Assembly (NCBI GenBank): GCA_964636675.1
Contig: CAZWUO010000203.1
Span: 1 to 6,779 of the forward strand
Length of the DNA: 6,779 nt
Source: JALUUH01 sp964636675
Lineage (GTDB): Bacteria; Pseudomonadota; Gammaproteobacteria; S012-40
Direction of reading: 5' to 3'
The notes under the pieces were generated by a model that had not been told where the DNA came from, made no database searches, and saw only the letters and a list, made by a program, of their open reading frames with translations. This document shows positions 1 through 5,875 of the stretch, one piece after another. Numbering within the stretch: the stretch's first letter is position 1; every line of letters starts with the position of its first letter. The translations under genes and the position numbers were made by a program.

Positions 1-1
1 G

Positions 2-106
2 GTAATTGACTCATTAGATAGAGAGGCAAGTCGTGTTGGCGTAACACGTCAATCCATAATTAAACTTTGGTTAGTGGAACGACTCGAAGAAAAAGCTGCT
101 AAATAG
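2..106 (+). CDS. BrnA/CopG-type ribbon-helix-helix antitoxin, C-terminal fragment
   Basis: The window opens inside a reading frame that runs 34 codons to a TAG stop. The peptide contains SLDREASRVGVTRQSIIKLW followed by an acidic and basic tail (VERLEEKAAK). This matches the end of CopG-type antitoxins paired with BrnT toxins, where LDREA.R.GVTRQSIIK.W is the conserved second half of the ribbon-helix-helix DNA-binding fold. Such antitoxins bind and neutralise the RNase toxin and repress their own operon. The toxin gene normally lies just upstream of the antitoxin gene and would be outside the window. The 5' end is missing, so length, start and partner cannot be judged. The fold assignment is fairly secure; the BrnA assignment rests on remembered similarity of this motif. 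Confidence 0.72.
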   Translation, partial: VIDSLDREASRVGVTRQSIIKLWLVERLEEKAAK

Positions 107-136
107 CTCCAGCGGACAATTGATATAGCAAGTAGT

Positions 137-176
137 GTGCGCAAAAATGAAACGCTAATGAGTGATTTTTGCGTGC
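137..176. repeat. Inverted repeat between antitoxin and tadA
   Basis: A perfect 9-base inverted repeat, CGCAAAAAT (140-148) and ATTTTTGCG (165-173), encloses a 16-base loop. In RNA the stem can grow to 12 pairs (137-148 with 165-176) using two G-U pairs and one G-C pair. It lies about 30 bases past the antitoxin stop and directly abuts a possible -10 box for tadA. No T-run follows the 3' arm, so it is not a classical terminator. It could be an operator or a weak transcript-end hairpin. Confidence 0.5.
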
Positions 177-182
177 TAAAAT
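174..182 (+). promoter_or_regulatory. Possible extended -10 promoter for tadA
   Basis: TGC followed by TAAAAT (177-182) fits an extended -10 element, with one mismatch to TATAAT. No good TTGACA-like box lies 16-18 bases upstream. Transcription would start near 189, giving a leader of about 40 bases before the TTG start of tadA. The inverted repeat 137-176 covers the -35 region, so any protein binding it would block this promoter. Confidence 0.3.
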
Positions 183-219
183 TGGCGGTGTACCTGCAGA
201 TTGCCTGAATAAAATGATC

Positions 220-223
220 GGAG
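220..223 (+). promoter_or_regulatory. Shine-Dalgarno GGAG that supports the TTG start of tadA
   Basis: GGAG lies 6 bases before the TTG at 230. The only nearby in-frame ATG (251) would begin the protein inside the conserved first helix and has no comparable site. This favours the TTG. Confidence 0.6.
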
Positions 224-229
224 TTTGTA

Positions 230-682
230 TTGATTGAAGATACCCGATGGATGCATCACGCGTTATTGCTTGCAGATCGTGCAGAGCAAGCCGCAGAAGT
301 TCCGGTAGGTGCGGTTTTAGTTCATGATGATGAAATATTAGCCGAAGCATGGAATCAGCCTATTGGGCAAAATGATGCAACCGCACATGCGGAAATTAAT
401 GCCATTCGAATGGCGAGTCAAAAAATTGGCAATTATCGCCTGCCTAGCAATACGTCTTTATATGTCACCTTAGAACCCTGTGCCATGTGTGCTGGTGCGA
501 TTATCCATGCGCGGATTGCACGCGTTGTATTTGCGGCCTTTGATGCAAAGTCCGGGGGGGCAGGGAGTGTGTTTGATATCTTAGGCACCGACAAGCTCAA
601 TCATAAAGTGGAAGTTCTCGGCGGTGTGTTGGAGCAGCTTGCAAGTGAAAAGCTGCGATCGTTTTTTCGTCAACGGCGCTGA
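230..682 (+). CDS. tadA: tRNA-specific adenosine deaminase TadA
   Basis: TadA converts the wobble adenosine A34 of tRNA-Arg(ACG) to inosine, which lets one tRNA read CGU, CGC and CGA. It is a cytoplasmic homodimer of the cytidine-deaminase fold. The 150 residues show the whole zinc site: His53 and catalytic Glu55 in TAHAEINAIR, then Cys84 and Cys87 in LEPCAMCAGA. The family blocks EVPVGAVLV (23-31), WNQPIG (41-46) and the AAFDAKSGGAGS region (102-113) match E. coli TadA closely. The C-terminal helix ends in FFRQRR, somewhat shorter than in E. coli (about 167 residues). The start is a TTG with GGAG 6 bases upstream; an in-frame ATG at 251 (Met8) is a weaker alternative. A run of seven G at 554-560 lies in the reading frame. 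The gene looks intact and essential. Confidence 0.96.
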   Translation: MIEDTRWMHHALLLADRAEQAAEVPVGAVLVHDDEILAEAWNQPIGQNDATAHAEINAIRMASQKIGNYRLPSNTSLYVTLEPCAMCAGAIIHARIARVVFAAFDAKSGGAGSVFDILGTDKLNHKVEVLGGVLEQLASEKLRSFFRQRR

Positions 683-724
683 TTTATGGGCTTTAATCTT
701 AATTTTTCGTCCGCTTGTGGTCAA

Positions 725-730
725 TATAAT
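725..730 (+). promoter_or_regulatory. Candidate -10 box upstream of the small lipoprotein and yceH
   Basis: A perfect TATAAT lies about 43 bases after the tadA stop and about 90 bases before the small lipoprotein gene. The region 16-18 bases upstream is only T-rich (around 702-708), without a TTGACA-like box, so the call rests on the -10 alone. It would drive the lipoprotein and yceH, and perhaps the second lipoprotein. Confidence 0.35.
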
Positions 731-820
731 GCAGCGTGAGTGCAAAATAGGCCCGTGCAAAGATCTCATTCTATCTATATACTCTGTATTATCTTTTCTA
801 ATCCAGACAAGGAGTTAGCC

Positions 821-979
821 ATGAAAAAACTCTGCATTGCAGTTTTAGCACTCATGCTTGTGGCGGTTTTTATGGGATGTCCTTCCAAGCCCGCTAAACA
901 TTCCGATCCGGATAAGGCTAAAGCGAACGCCGAACGTGGTATGGGTGAGTTAGATCGAGAGATGGATAAACGTCAATAA
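821..979 (+). CDS. Small putative lipoprotein (52 aa), unknown function
   Basis: The predicted 52-residue protein begins MKKLC, has a hydrophobic stretch (about residues 5-18) and a candidate lipidated Cys20 in VFMGC. The Gly at -1 is typical of a lipobox, but Phe at -3 and Met at -2 are not, so lipidation is likely rather than certain. The mature part is only about 32 residues, highly charged and rich in Lys, Asp, Glu and Arg, ending in LDREMDKRQ. The ATG at 821 is preceded by GGAG at 811-814, a strong ribosome site. The frame is open further upstream to 740, but that extension lacks a ribosome site and would bury the signal peptide. The yceH start follows 3 bases after the stop, so the two are probably translated together. 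I do not recognise the family; small cell-envelope lipoproteins of this size are common and poorly annotated. Confidence 0.72.
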   Translation: MKKLCIAVLALMLVAVFMGCPSKPAKHSDPDKAKANAERGMGELDREMDKRQ

Positions 980-982
980 TTT

Positions 983-1624
983 ATGATTAGTCAGCTTGAT
1001 AAAGTCGAAGTTCGAGTGTTAGGTGTATTGCTTGAGAAAGAAAAAACTACACCTGATTATTATCCGTTGTCTATAAATGCGGTTAAGGTCGCGAGTAATC
1101 AAAAGTCAAATCGCGAACCAGTGATGGAGCTTGGTGATCACCAAGTCATGGATACTCTGAGCATGCTTGATCGGAAAGCTTATGTGATGAAGCAGCCATT
1201 ATCCGAGGCACGGACTTTAAAATATTCACACAGGCTGGGTTCCTTACATGATTTTTGTGATGCCGAGCTAGCGATACTCTGTATATTGTTTTTACGCGGG
1301 CCACAAACTATTGGCGAACTGCGTACACGTACGCAACGTATTTATGCTTTTGAAGATTTGTCTAAAGTCCAACAGGCTCTTGATCACCTAATAGATGAAG
1401 CGTTTGGGCCGTTTATTTGTCAGTTACCCAAACAAGCAGGCAGTAGTGCAAACCGATTTGCCCATTTATTTTCGGGTGAAGTCAATATTGAAGAAACGCA
1501 TAGCGTCGTGAGTAGAGGATCTGCAACTGCTATCGAGGCATCGTCAATGGAAGCGCGCATTACCGAGCTTGAAACAAGCGTAAAAAACTTAGAAGAACGT
1601 CTGACAAAATTAGAAAGTGCTTAA
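983..1624 (+). CDS. yceH: YceH family protein (DUF480)
   Basis: The 213-residue protein matches YceH of E. coli (about 215 residues) along its length. Two family blocks stand out: LLEKEKTTPDYYPLSINAV (16-34) continuing to NQKSNREPVM (39-48), and FLRGPQTIGELRTRTQRIY (103-121). A GPF and HLFSG block follows (142-165). Known structures of the family contain two winged-helix domains, so nucleic-acid binding is plausible, but the cellular role is not established. Residues 188-213 (MEARITELETSVKNLEERLT region) show a heptad pattern and probably form a short coiled coil, which suggests oligomers. The ATG lies 3 bases after the small lipoprotein stop and has no clear Shine-Dalgarno of its own, so translational coupling is likely. 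The family assignment is secure; the function is not. Confidence 0.93.
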   Translation: MISQLDKVEVRVLGVLLEKEKTTPDYYPLSINAVKVASNQKSNREPVMELGDHQVMDTLSMLDRKAYVMKQPLSEARTLKYSHRLGSLHDFCDAELAILCILFLRGPQTIGELRTRTQRIYAFEDLSKVQQALDHLIDEAFGPFICQLPKQAGSSANRFAHLFSGEVNIEETHSVVSRGSATAIEASSMEARITELETSVKNLEERLTKLESA

Positions 1625-1663
1625 TTCAAAAATTTTTATCAGTGTCCTCAAAGCGAGAAAAGA

Positions 1664-2080
1664 ATGAAAAATATTGCCATAGCTTTATTAGCCTTGTTTG
1701 CACTTGTTGCATGTGGCCCGGTAACCATCAAGAGCTTAAAGCAACGTCCTGTAGGTACTTTAACGTTTGAAGTAGATCAGCGCTATCAAGATGTTTACCG
1801 CAAAATTCTGGCACAAACGAGAAAGTGTTATTTGCATAAACCGATTGATGAGCAACTGATTATTAAGGATATACGGAATAATAAAGCTAAAACTGGCCAC
1901 ATTACTTTAGCTTACGTATATGCCATGCAACCTGAACAAATATTCATCACCATTGATACTATTTCGTTAGATGAAAATAAAACGAGTGTAAAGATATGGT
2001 ATGCATCACGGCAATACAAAAAACAGATAAATGCCATTCCTCAGTGGGTGGAAGATGACAGTGAGTTGTGTGTAAGTTAG
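1664..2080 (+). CDS. Putative lipoprotein (138 aa), unknown function
   Basis: The N-terminus MKNIAIALLALFALVACG is a textbook lipoprotein signal: a Lys, a hydrophobic core and the lipobox L14-V15-A16-C17. Gly at +2 rather than Asp favours sorting to the outer membrane. The mature domain of about 120 residues alternates predicted strands and helices and has two further cysteines, Cys55 and Cys136, which could form a disulfide in the periplasm. No catalytic motif or named domain is recognised. The ATG at 1664 begins 39 bases after yceH, with only a weak GAG (1654-1656) before it. The gap carries the palindrome AAAAATTTTT (1628-1637) but no terminator, so co-transcription with yceH is possible. 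The stop codon lies inside a hairpin (2077-2113). Confidence 0.8.
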   Translation: MKNIAIALLALFALVACGPVTIKSLKQRPVGTLTFEVDQRYQDVYRKILAQTRKCYLHKPIDEQLIIKDIRNNKAKTGHITLAYVYAMQPEQIFITIDTISLDENKTSVKIWYASRQYKKQINAIPQWVEDDSELCVS

Positions 2081-2113
2081 TACACTATTAAAACAGCCGT
2101 GGTGGTGTACTAA
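2077..2113. repeat. Hairpin across the lipoprotein stop codon
   Basis: TTAGTACAC (2077-2085) and GTGTACTAA (2105-2113) are perfect reverse complements. With G-U pairs the RNA stem extends to 14 pairs (2077-2090 with 2100-2113), leaving a 9-base loop. The 5' arm contains the TAG stop of the preceding gene. No T-run follows, so it is not a standard intrinsic terminator; a role in transcript 3'-end protection or Rho-linked ending is possible. Confidence 0.6.
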
Positions 2114-2214
2114 ATGCTATCTGAAAAATAAGAGCAGCCTAAATCTACACTACCACAAATCCTCACTTCAGCCCCACACTTCAATTTCCGTCCAACTGCA
2201 GATTCTAGATAGCT

Positions 2215-2230
2215 GATTGTACTATCAATC
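2215..2230. repeat. Short inverted repeat in the intergenic region
   Basis: GATTG and CAATC are perfect 5-base arms around a 6-base loop (TACTAT). An overlapping alternative pairs CAGATT (2199-2204) with AATCTG (2227-2232). Short AT-rich arms of this kind arise easily by chance. Confidence 0.3.
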
Positions 2231-2354
2231 TGGATTAGTTATTGCATTTTATAGTTTGAAAATCGATGAGACTGTGGTTTTCATTGTAATCGAACTGATT
2301 TTTCGAATTTATCTATATAGCGTAATTCTAGGGTTGGCTGCTCTATTTGCTGTC

Positions 2355-2370
2355 AGGCGGTAACTCGCCT
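2355..2370 (+). promoter_or_regulatory. ops-like element in a hairpin, leader of the glycan cluster
   Basis: GGCGGTAACTC (2356-2366) matches the first seven bases of the enterobacterial ops element (GGCGGTAGCGT) and departs from it at the eighth. ops is the pause site that recruits the NusG paralogue RfaH to operons for O-antigen, capsule and other surface products. Here AGGCG (2355-2359) pairs with CGCCT (2366-2370) around a 6-base loop, so the element sits in a small hairpin. It lies 58 bases before the ATG of the first glycan gene, on the coding strand, where such an element would be expected. The match is partial, so the call is tentative. Confidence 0.4.
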
Positions 2371-2416
2371 TCTGGGTTCAACTCACGTTCTTAATCTCTC
2401 AATTTATGCAAAAAAT

Positions 2417-2420
2417 GGGA
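2417..2420 (+). promoter_or_regulatory. Shine-Dalgarno GGGA deciding the UXS start
   Basis: GGGA lies 8 bases before the ATG at 2429 and 5 before the TTG at 2426. The ATG has the better codon and spacing. A tiny frame (2406-2429, MQKMGTA) ends with a TGA overlapping this ATG, but it has no ribosome site of its own. Confidence 0.5.
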
Positions 2421-2428
2421 ACAGCTTG

Positions 2429-3385
2429 ATGTCGCTGCATACAAAAAAACGGGTTTTAGTAACAGGCGGAGCGGGGTTTCTGGGTTCTCATTTGTGCAAA
2501 AGATTATTGCATGATGGACATGACGTACTTTGCGTTGATAATTTTTTTACCAGCAGCAAAGAAAATATTCTTCCGTTACTTGATAATCCTCACTTTGAAT
2601 TAATGCGCCATGATGTGACTTTCCCTCTTTTTGTAGAGGTCGATGAAATTTATAATCTAGCTTGTCCTGCTTCCCCAATACATTACCAATATGATCCAGT
2701 ACAAACCACAAAAACGAGCGTACACGGCGCGATAAATATGCTGGGTTTGGCCAAAAGAGTGGGGGCTAAGATATTCCAGGCTTCAACCAGTGAAGTATAT
2801 GGAGACCCCGAGGTTCATCCGCAACCAGAAGACTATTGGGGGCATGTAAACCCGATAGGACGAAGATCTTGTTATGATGAAGGCAAGCGTTGCGCTGAAA
2901 CCCTATTTTTTGATTATCATCGGCAACATAAGTTACGCATTAAGGTCGGTCGAATATTTAATACTTATGGTCCAAAAATGCATCCGAATGACGGTCGTGT
3001 AGTCTCCAACTTGATTATGCAAGCTTTGCAAAACTTTCCTATCACCTTATATGGAGATGGTTCTCAAACTCGTTCTTTTTGTTATGTCGATGACTTAATT
3101 GAAGCCTTTATTCGATTTATGGATACTCCAGATGATGTGATTGGGCCAATAAATCTAGGTAATCCGACCGAGTTTACGATTAAAGAACTGGCGCTAAAAA
3201 TTATTGATATGACTGGATCAAAATCAGAGATTGTATTTGCTGAACTTCCTAGTGATGACCCGACGCAACGTAGACCGGATATTGATATGGCAAAACAGAT
3301 TCTAAGATGGGAGCCAAAGATTGAGCTAGATATTGGATTGAGAAAAACAGTTGCTTATTTTACAAATTTGCTTGAAAAATATTAA
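2429..3385 (+). CDS. UDP-glucuronate decarboxylase (UDP-xylose synthase)
   Basis: This extended short-chain dehydrogenase (318 residues) uses bound NAD to oxidise and decarboxylate UDP-glucuronate to UDP-xylose. The Rossmann motif TGGAGFLG is at residues 12-19 and the catalytic Tyr149-x3-Lys153 is in SCYDEGKR. Several blocks are specific to UDP-xylose synthases rather than other epimerases: YNLACPASPIHYQ (75-87), STSEVYGDPEVHPQ (119-132) followed by YWGHVNPIG, and GRIFNTYGPKMHP (174-186). The start is the ATG at 2429 with GGGA 8 bases upstream; a TTG immediately before it would add one residue. It is the first gene of the cluster, and its stop overlaps the next start by 1 base. The substrate needs a UDP-glucose dehydrogenase, which is not in the window. 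The product could be a xylose donor or a precursor for a related pentose. Confidence 0.93.
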   Translation: MSLHTKKRVLVTGGAGFLGSHLCKRLLHDGHDVLCVDNFFTSSKENILPLLDNPHFELMRHDVTFPLFVEVDEIYNLACPASPIHYQYDPVQTTKTSVHGAINMLGLAKRVGAKIFQASTSEVYGDPEVHPQPEDYWGHVNPIGRRSCYDEGKRCAETLFFDYHRQHKLRIKVGRIFNTYGPKMHPNDGRVVSNLIMQALQNFPITLYGDGSQTRSFCYVDDLIEAFIRFMDTPDDVIGPINLGNPTEFTIKELALKIIDMTGSKSEIVFAELPSDDPTQRRPDIDMAKQILRWEPKIELDIGLRKTVAYFTNLLEKY

Positions 3386-4794
3386 TGAAAAAAATCATCT
3401 TATTTGAACTAAATGAAGTGCCTGTCAAGATTTTTGAGTTTTTTCTCAAAAACAATCCGAATTCAACTTTTGCAAAAATTCGACAAAAATTGAAAAAATT
3501 TGAGACTCTTACTGCAGATATTGGTGCACTTTCCCCTTGGGTTACTTGGCCCACAGTGCATCGAGGTGTGAGTAATGACAAACATTATATCTCTGATTTT
3601 GGGGAAAACCTATACGAAAAAGATAAAGAGTTTCCCCCGGTTTGGAAAATTTTAGCCCGCAATGGTGTTCCGGTAGGGCTTTTTGGGTCCTTGCATTCGT
3701 ACCCTTTACCCGTGGATTTAAATAACTATAAGTTTTTTATTCCCGATACTTTTGCTGCGGGGGCTGAGTGTTTTCCTCAATCTGTCGAAGTTTTTCAGGA
3801 TTTTAATCTACGAATGGTTAAAGAATCGGGTAGAAATGTTTCTGCTAAGCTTCCTTGGGCTGATGTAATTAAGTTAATGGCACATTTACCGGCTTTAGGA
3901 CTAAAACCTCGTACATTGTTAGATGTATCTGCACAAATTATTGAAGAGCGTGCTTGTCGATGGAAGGTGGTTCGGCGGAGAACATATCAAAGTGTGTTAG
4001 CTTTTGATGTTTTTTTTAAACAACTGGCTAAGACGCGGCCTGGTTTCGCTAGCTTCTTTACCAATCAAGTTGCCTCAACCATGCATCGCTATTGGGCTGC
4101 AGCATTTCCTACTGAATATGAAAGCATCGATTTTTCTGATCAATGGATAGGGACTTATCAAGGAGAGATCAATTTTACGATGAACAAAGTTGATCAGATG
4201 ATAGGGAAGCTGGTTAAATTTATCGATCAAAATGACGACTATTGCTTGTGGATTGTTTCTAGTATGGGACAACAAGCGACGATGGCAAAGTCGGTTGAAA
4301 CTCAGCTCTATGTTACCGACCGCGAAAAACTAATGGATAATTTGCATGTGCCAAAAAGTGAGAGAAATTATCAACCCTGCATGCTTCCTTCTTTCAATGT
4401 TCAAGTTGGCGAAGGTATTAGAGGTTTGCTGCGTAAAAAATTAAATAATTTTACCGTGAATGGTTTTCAAATTGGCGTACGAGAAAAATCAGAAGGTTTG
4501 TTTAGTATAGACTTTGGGCATGCGAACTTAAAGGACGAAGAAACGATTATCCGCATAAATGGGAAAGAAGCATCTCTTTCTGAAGTTGGTTTAAAAAATG
4601 TAGAAATCCAAGAAAAGTCAGGAACTACCGCCTACCATATTCCGCAAGGGTCGATGTATATTTACCAACCTAATTACCAATCAAAAAGTGAAACGGTTAC
4701 CCAAATATCTGTGTTGGATATTGCGCCCTCCATTTTGCAGAACTATGCCGTAGATGTTCCTGCTTATATGAATAGACCAGCGATATTTGGTTAG
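3385..4794 (+). CDS. Alkaline-phosphatase-superfamily protein, probably lacking metal ligands
   Basis: The 469-residue protein has the layout of the nucleotide pyrophosphatase/phosphodiesterase branch: an opening strand ending in ELNEVP (8-13), a nucleophile-like T54-W-P-T-V-H-R-G61, a STMHRYW block (231-237) where the family has D-S-T-G-H-x-x-G, and a closing DIAPSILQNYAVDVP (445-459) like the DIAPT.L...G.P tail. By eye several metal ligands are replaced: the Asp of the P-D-S-T-G-H motif is Ala230, and the S-D-H-G motif is S292-S293-M294-G295. His234 and a possible last His (His379) remain. No signal peptide or membrane segment is seen, so it is predicted cytoplasmic. The ATG overlaps the upstream TAA by one base (TAATG), with no strong ribosome site, implying coupled translation. 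The role is unknown; it may be a divergent enzyme or a catalytically dead partner of glycan assembly. Confidence 0.72.
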   Translation: MKKIILFELNEVPVKIFEFFLKNNPNSTFAKIRQKLKKFETLTADIGALSPWVTWPTVHRGVSNDKHYISDFGENLYEKDKEFPPVWKILARNGVPVGLFGSLHSYPLPVDLNNYKFFIPDTFAAGAECFPQSVEVFQDFNLRMVKESGRNVSAKLPWADVIKLMAHLPALGLKPRTLLDVSAQIIEERACRWKVVRRRTYQSVLAFDVFFKQLAKTRPGFASFFTNQVASTMHRYWAAAFPTEYESIDFSDQWIGTYQGEINFTMNKVDQMIGKLVKFIDQNDDYCLWIVSSMGQQATMAKSVETQLYVTDREKLMDNLHVPKSERNYQPCMLPSFNVQVGEGIRGLLRKKLNNFTVNGFQIGVREKSEGLFSIDFGHANLKDEETIIRINGKEASLSEVGLKNVEIQEKSGTTAYHIPQGSMYIYQPNYQSKSETVTQISVLDIAPSILQNYAVDVPAYMNRPAIFG

Positions 4795-4891
4795 TATAAA
4801 GAAATATCACTGGCGTGTCGTCAATTAATATTCTATGCAAAACTTTAACAAGCAAGACGGTGAAAAACTAATTTATTAATACGAGAATATT

Positions 4892-5875
4892 ATGACTAAA
4901 ACAGTATTAGTTACTGGCGCTGATGGATTTATTGGCTCGCATTTGACCGAGATGTTAGTAAAAGAAAATTATAAGGTTAAAGCTCTATCTCAGTATAACT
5001 CGTTTAACCATTGGGGATGGCTGGAAGATATAGTCTGTTTACAGGATATAGAGGTTTTATCGGGTGATGTAAGAGATTCACATTATTGCAAGCATATAAC
5101 AAAAGGTATAGATATAGTTTTTCATTTAGCAGCATTGATTGCAATTCCGTATTCTTACATTGCCCCTGATAGTTATGCAGATACAAATATCAAGGGAACA
5201 CTTAATATCTGTCAGGCGGCGCTTGATAATGCTTGTGAGCGAATTATTCATACGTCGACTAGCGAAGTATATGGTACTGCTCGATATGTTCCTATCGATG
5301 AAAAGCATCCTTTGCAAGCTCAGTCTCCCTATAGTGCATCTAAAATTGCCGCAGATGCAATGGCGATGAGTTTTTTCAATGCATTTGATCTCCCCTTAAC
5401 GATAGCAAGGCCGTTTAATACGTATGGGCCAAGGCAATCCGCTAGAGCGGTAATCCCCACAATAATTACTCAAATCGCTAAGGGTAAAAATAAAATAGAG
5501 CTTGGAGATCTTAGCCCTACCCGAGACTATAATTACGTGTTAGATACCTGTCGTGGTTTTTTGGCGCTGGTAGATTGTCCTGCCAGCCTGGGGAAAACCG
5601 TTAACATCGGGTCTAACTATGAGATTTCAGTTGCGGATACTCTTGATTTAATCAAAAAATTAATGAAGAGCGATATTGAGTTGGTTATTGATGATCAACG
5701 TATACGCCCAAAAAAATCCGAAGTTAATCGTTTATGGTGTGATAATACTCTCATAAAAGAACTCACAGATTTTGAGCCAAGATACGATTTTAGAACAGGG
5801 CTGGGAGAAACCATTGAATGGTTTTCTGATTTAAAGAATTTAAGTCATTACAAGACAAATATTTATAATGTTTAA
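4892..5875 (+). CDS. legB: NAD-dependent 4,6-dehydratase, LegB type
   Basis: LegB enzymes turn a nucleotide-linked GlcNAc into its 4-keto-6-deoxy derivative, the entry step to legionaminic acid. In Campylobacter the carrier is GDP; in this organism it is not known from sequence. The 327 residues form an extended short-chain dehydrogenase with the NAD motif TGADGFIGSH (8-17), HLAALIAIPYSY (78-89), TSTSEVYG (121-128), the catalytic Tyr147-x3-Lys151 in SPYSASK, and RPFNTYGPRQSARAVIPT (173-190). The early QYNSFNHWGWL (34-44) is characteristic of LegB and separates it from RmlB or GalE. The ATG has GAGA at 4883-4886, 5 bases upstream. A gap of 97 bases separates it from the phosphatase-like gene, without a terminator that I can see. 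legC begins inside its last 8 bases. Confidence 0.88.
   Translation: MTKTVLVTGADGFIGSHLTEMLVKENYKVKALSQYNSFNHWGWLEDIVCLQDIEVLSGDVRDSHYCKHITKGIDIVFHLAALIAIPYSYIAPDSYADTNIKGTLNICQAALDNACERIIHTSTSEVYGTARYVPIDEKHPLQAQSPYSASKIAADAMAMSFFNAFDLPLTIARPFNTYGPRQSARAVIPTIITQIAKGKNKIELGDLSPTRDYNYVLDTCRGFLALVDCPASLGKTVNIGSNYEISVADTLDLIKKLMKSDIELVIDDQRIRPKKSEVNRLWCDNTLIKELTDFEPRYDFRTGLGETIEWFSDLKNLSHYKTNIYNV

Larger units (their letters stand above)
2081..2425. other. Intergenic region between housekeeping genes and glycan cluster
   Basis: This gap of 345 bases holds no convincing gene on either strand. It contains the 3' part of the hairpin at 2077-2113, the inverted repeat GATTG (2215-2219) with CAATC (2226-2230), the pair TGAAAA (2257-2262) with TTTTCA (2278-2283), and the ops-like hairpin at 2355-2370. 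Several AT-rich hexamers resemble -10 boxes (TGTAAT at 2285-2290, TATATA at 2314-2319), but none is paired with a good -35 at the right distance. The promoter of the glycan cluster is therefore expected here but not identified. The gap marks the change from conserved chromosomal genes to a sugar-nucleotide cluster. Confidence 0.7.

Noticed and set aside
99..350. A minus-strand open frame of 83 codons across the tadA leader and 5' end.
   Set aside because: It lies opposite the strongly conserved TadA N-terminus and shows no recognisable protein features.
581..818. Two overlapping open frames on opposite strands (581-769 minus, 624-818 plus) around the tadA 3' end.
   Set aside because: Both overlap tadA in other frames, lack ribosome sites, and have no domain-like pattern; they look like chance frames.
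2110..2238. A 42-codon open frame on the minus strand of the intergenic gap, beginning LIQIDSTISYLES, which faintly recalls the STVRYLG tail of some tyrosine recombinases.
   Set aside because: The resemblance is limited to a few residues, the following sequence does not match the family, and there is no start or ribosome site. It could be a decayed integrase remnant but cannot be supported by eye; a translated search of this stretch would decide.
2371..2391. GGGTTCAACTC resembles the T-loop segment of a tRNA, suggesting a tRNA fragment or attachment site.
   Set aside because: The flanking bases do not form the 5-pair T-stem, there is no CCA end, and no anticodon or D arm lies upstream at the right distance.
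2406..2429. A possible leader peptide MQKMGTA whose TGA overlaps the ATG of the UDP-xylose synthase.
   Set aside because: It has no ribosome site and only seven codons without a regulatory codon pattern; the overlap can be chance.
4795..4891. The 97-base gap before legB was examined for a terminator or a separate promoter.
   Set aside because: Only imperfect pairing (TCAC...CGTC with GACGGTGA) and AT-rich hexamers without matching -35 boxes were found, so no feature is called.
2785..5280. Similar DNA stretches in the UDP-xylose synthase and legB genes (for example GAAGTATATGG at 2792 and 5264), as if from a recent duplication.
   Set aside because: The shared bases encode the conserved SEVYG motif of extended short-chain dehydrogenases; the proteins are otherwise quite different, so this is family conservation.
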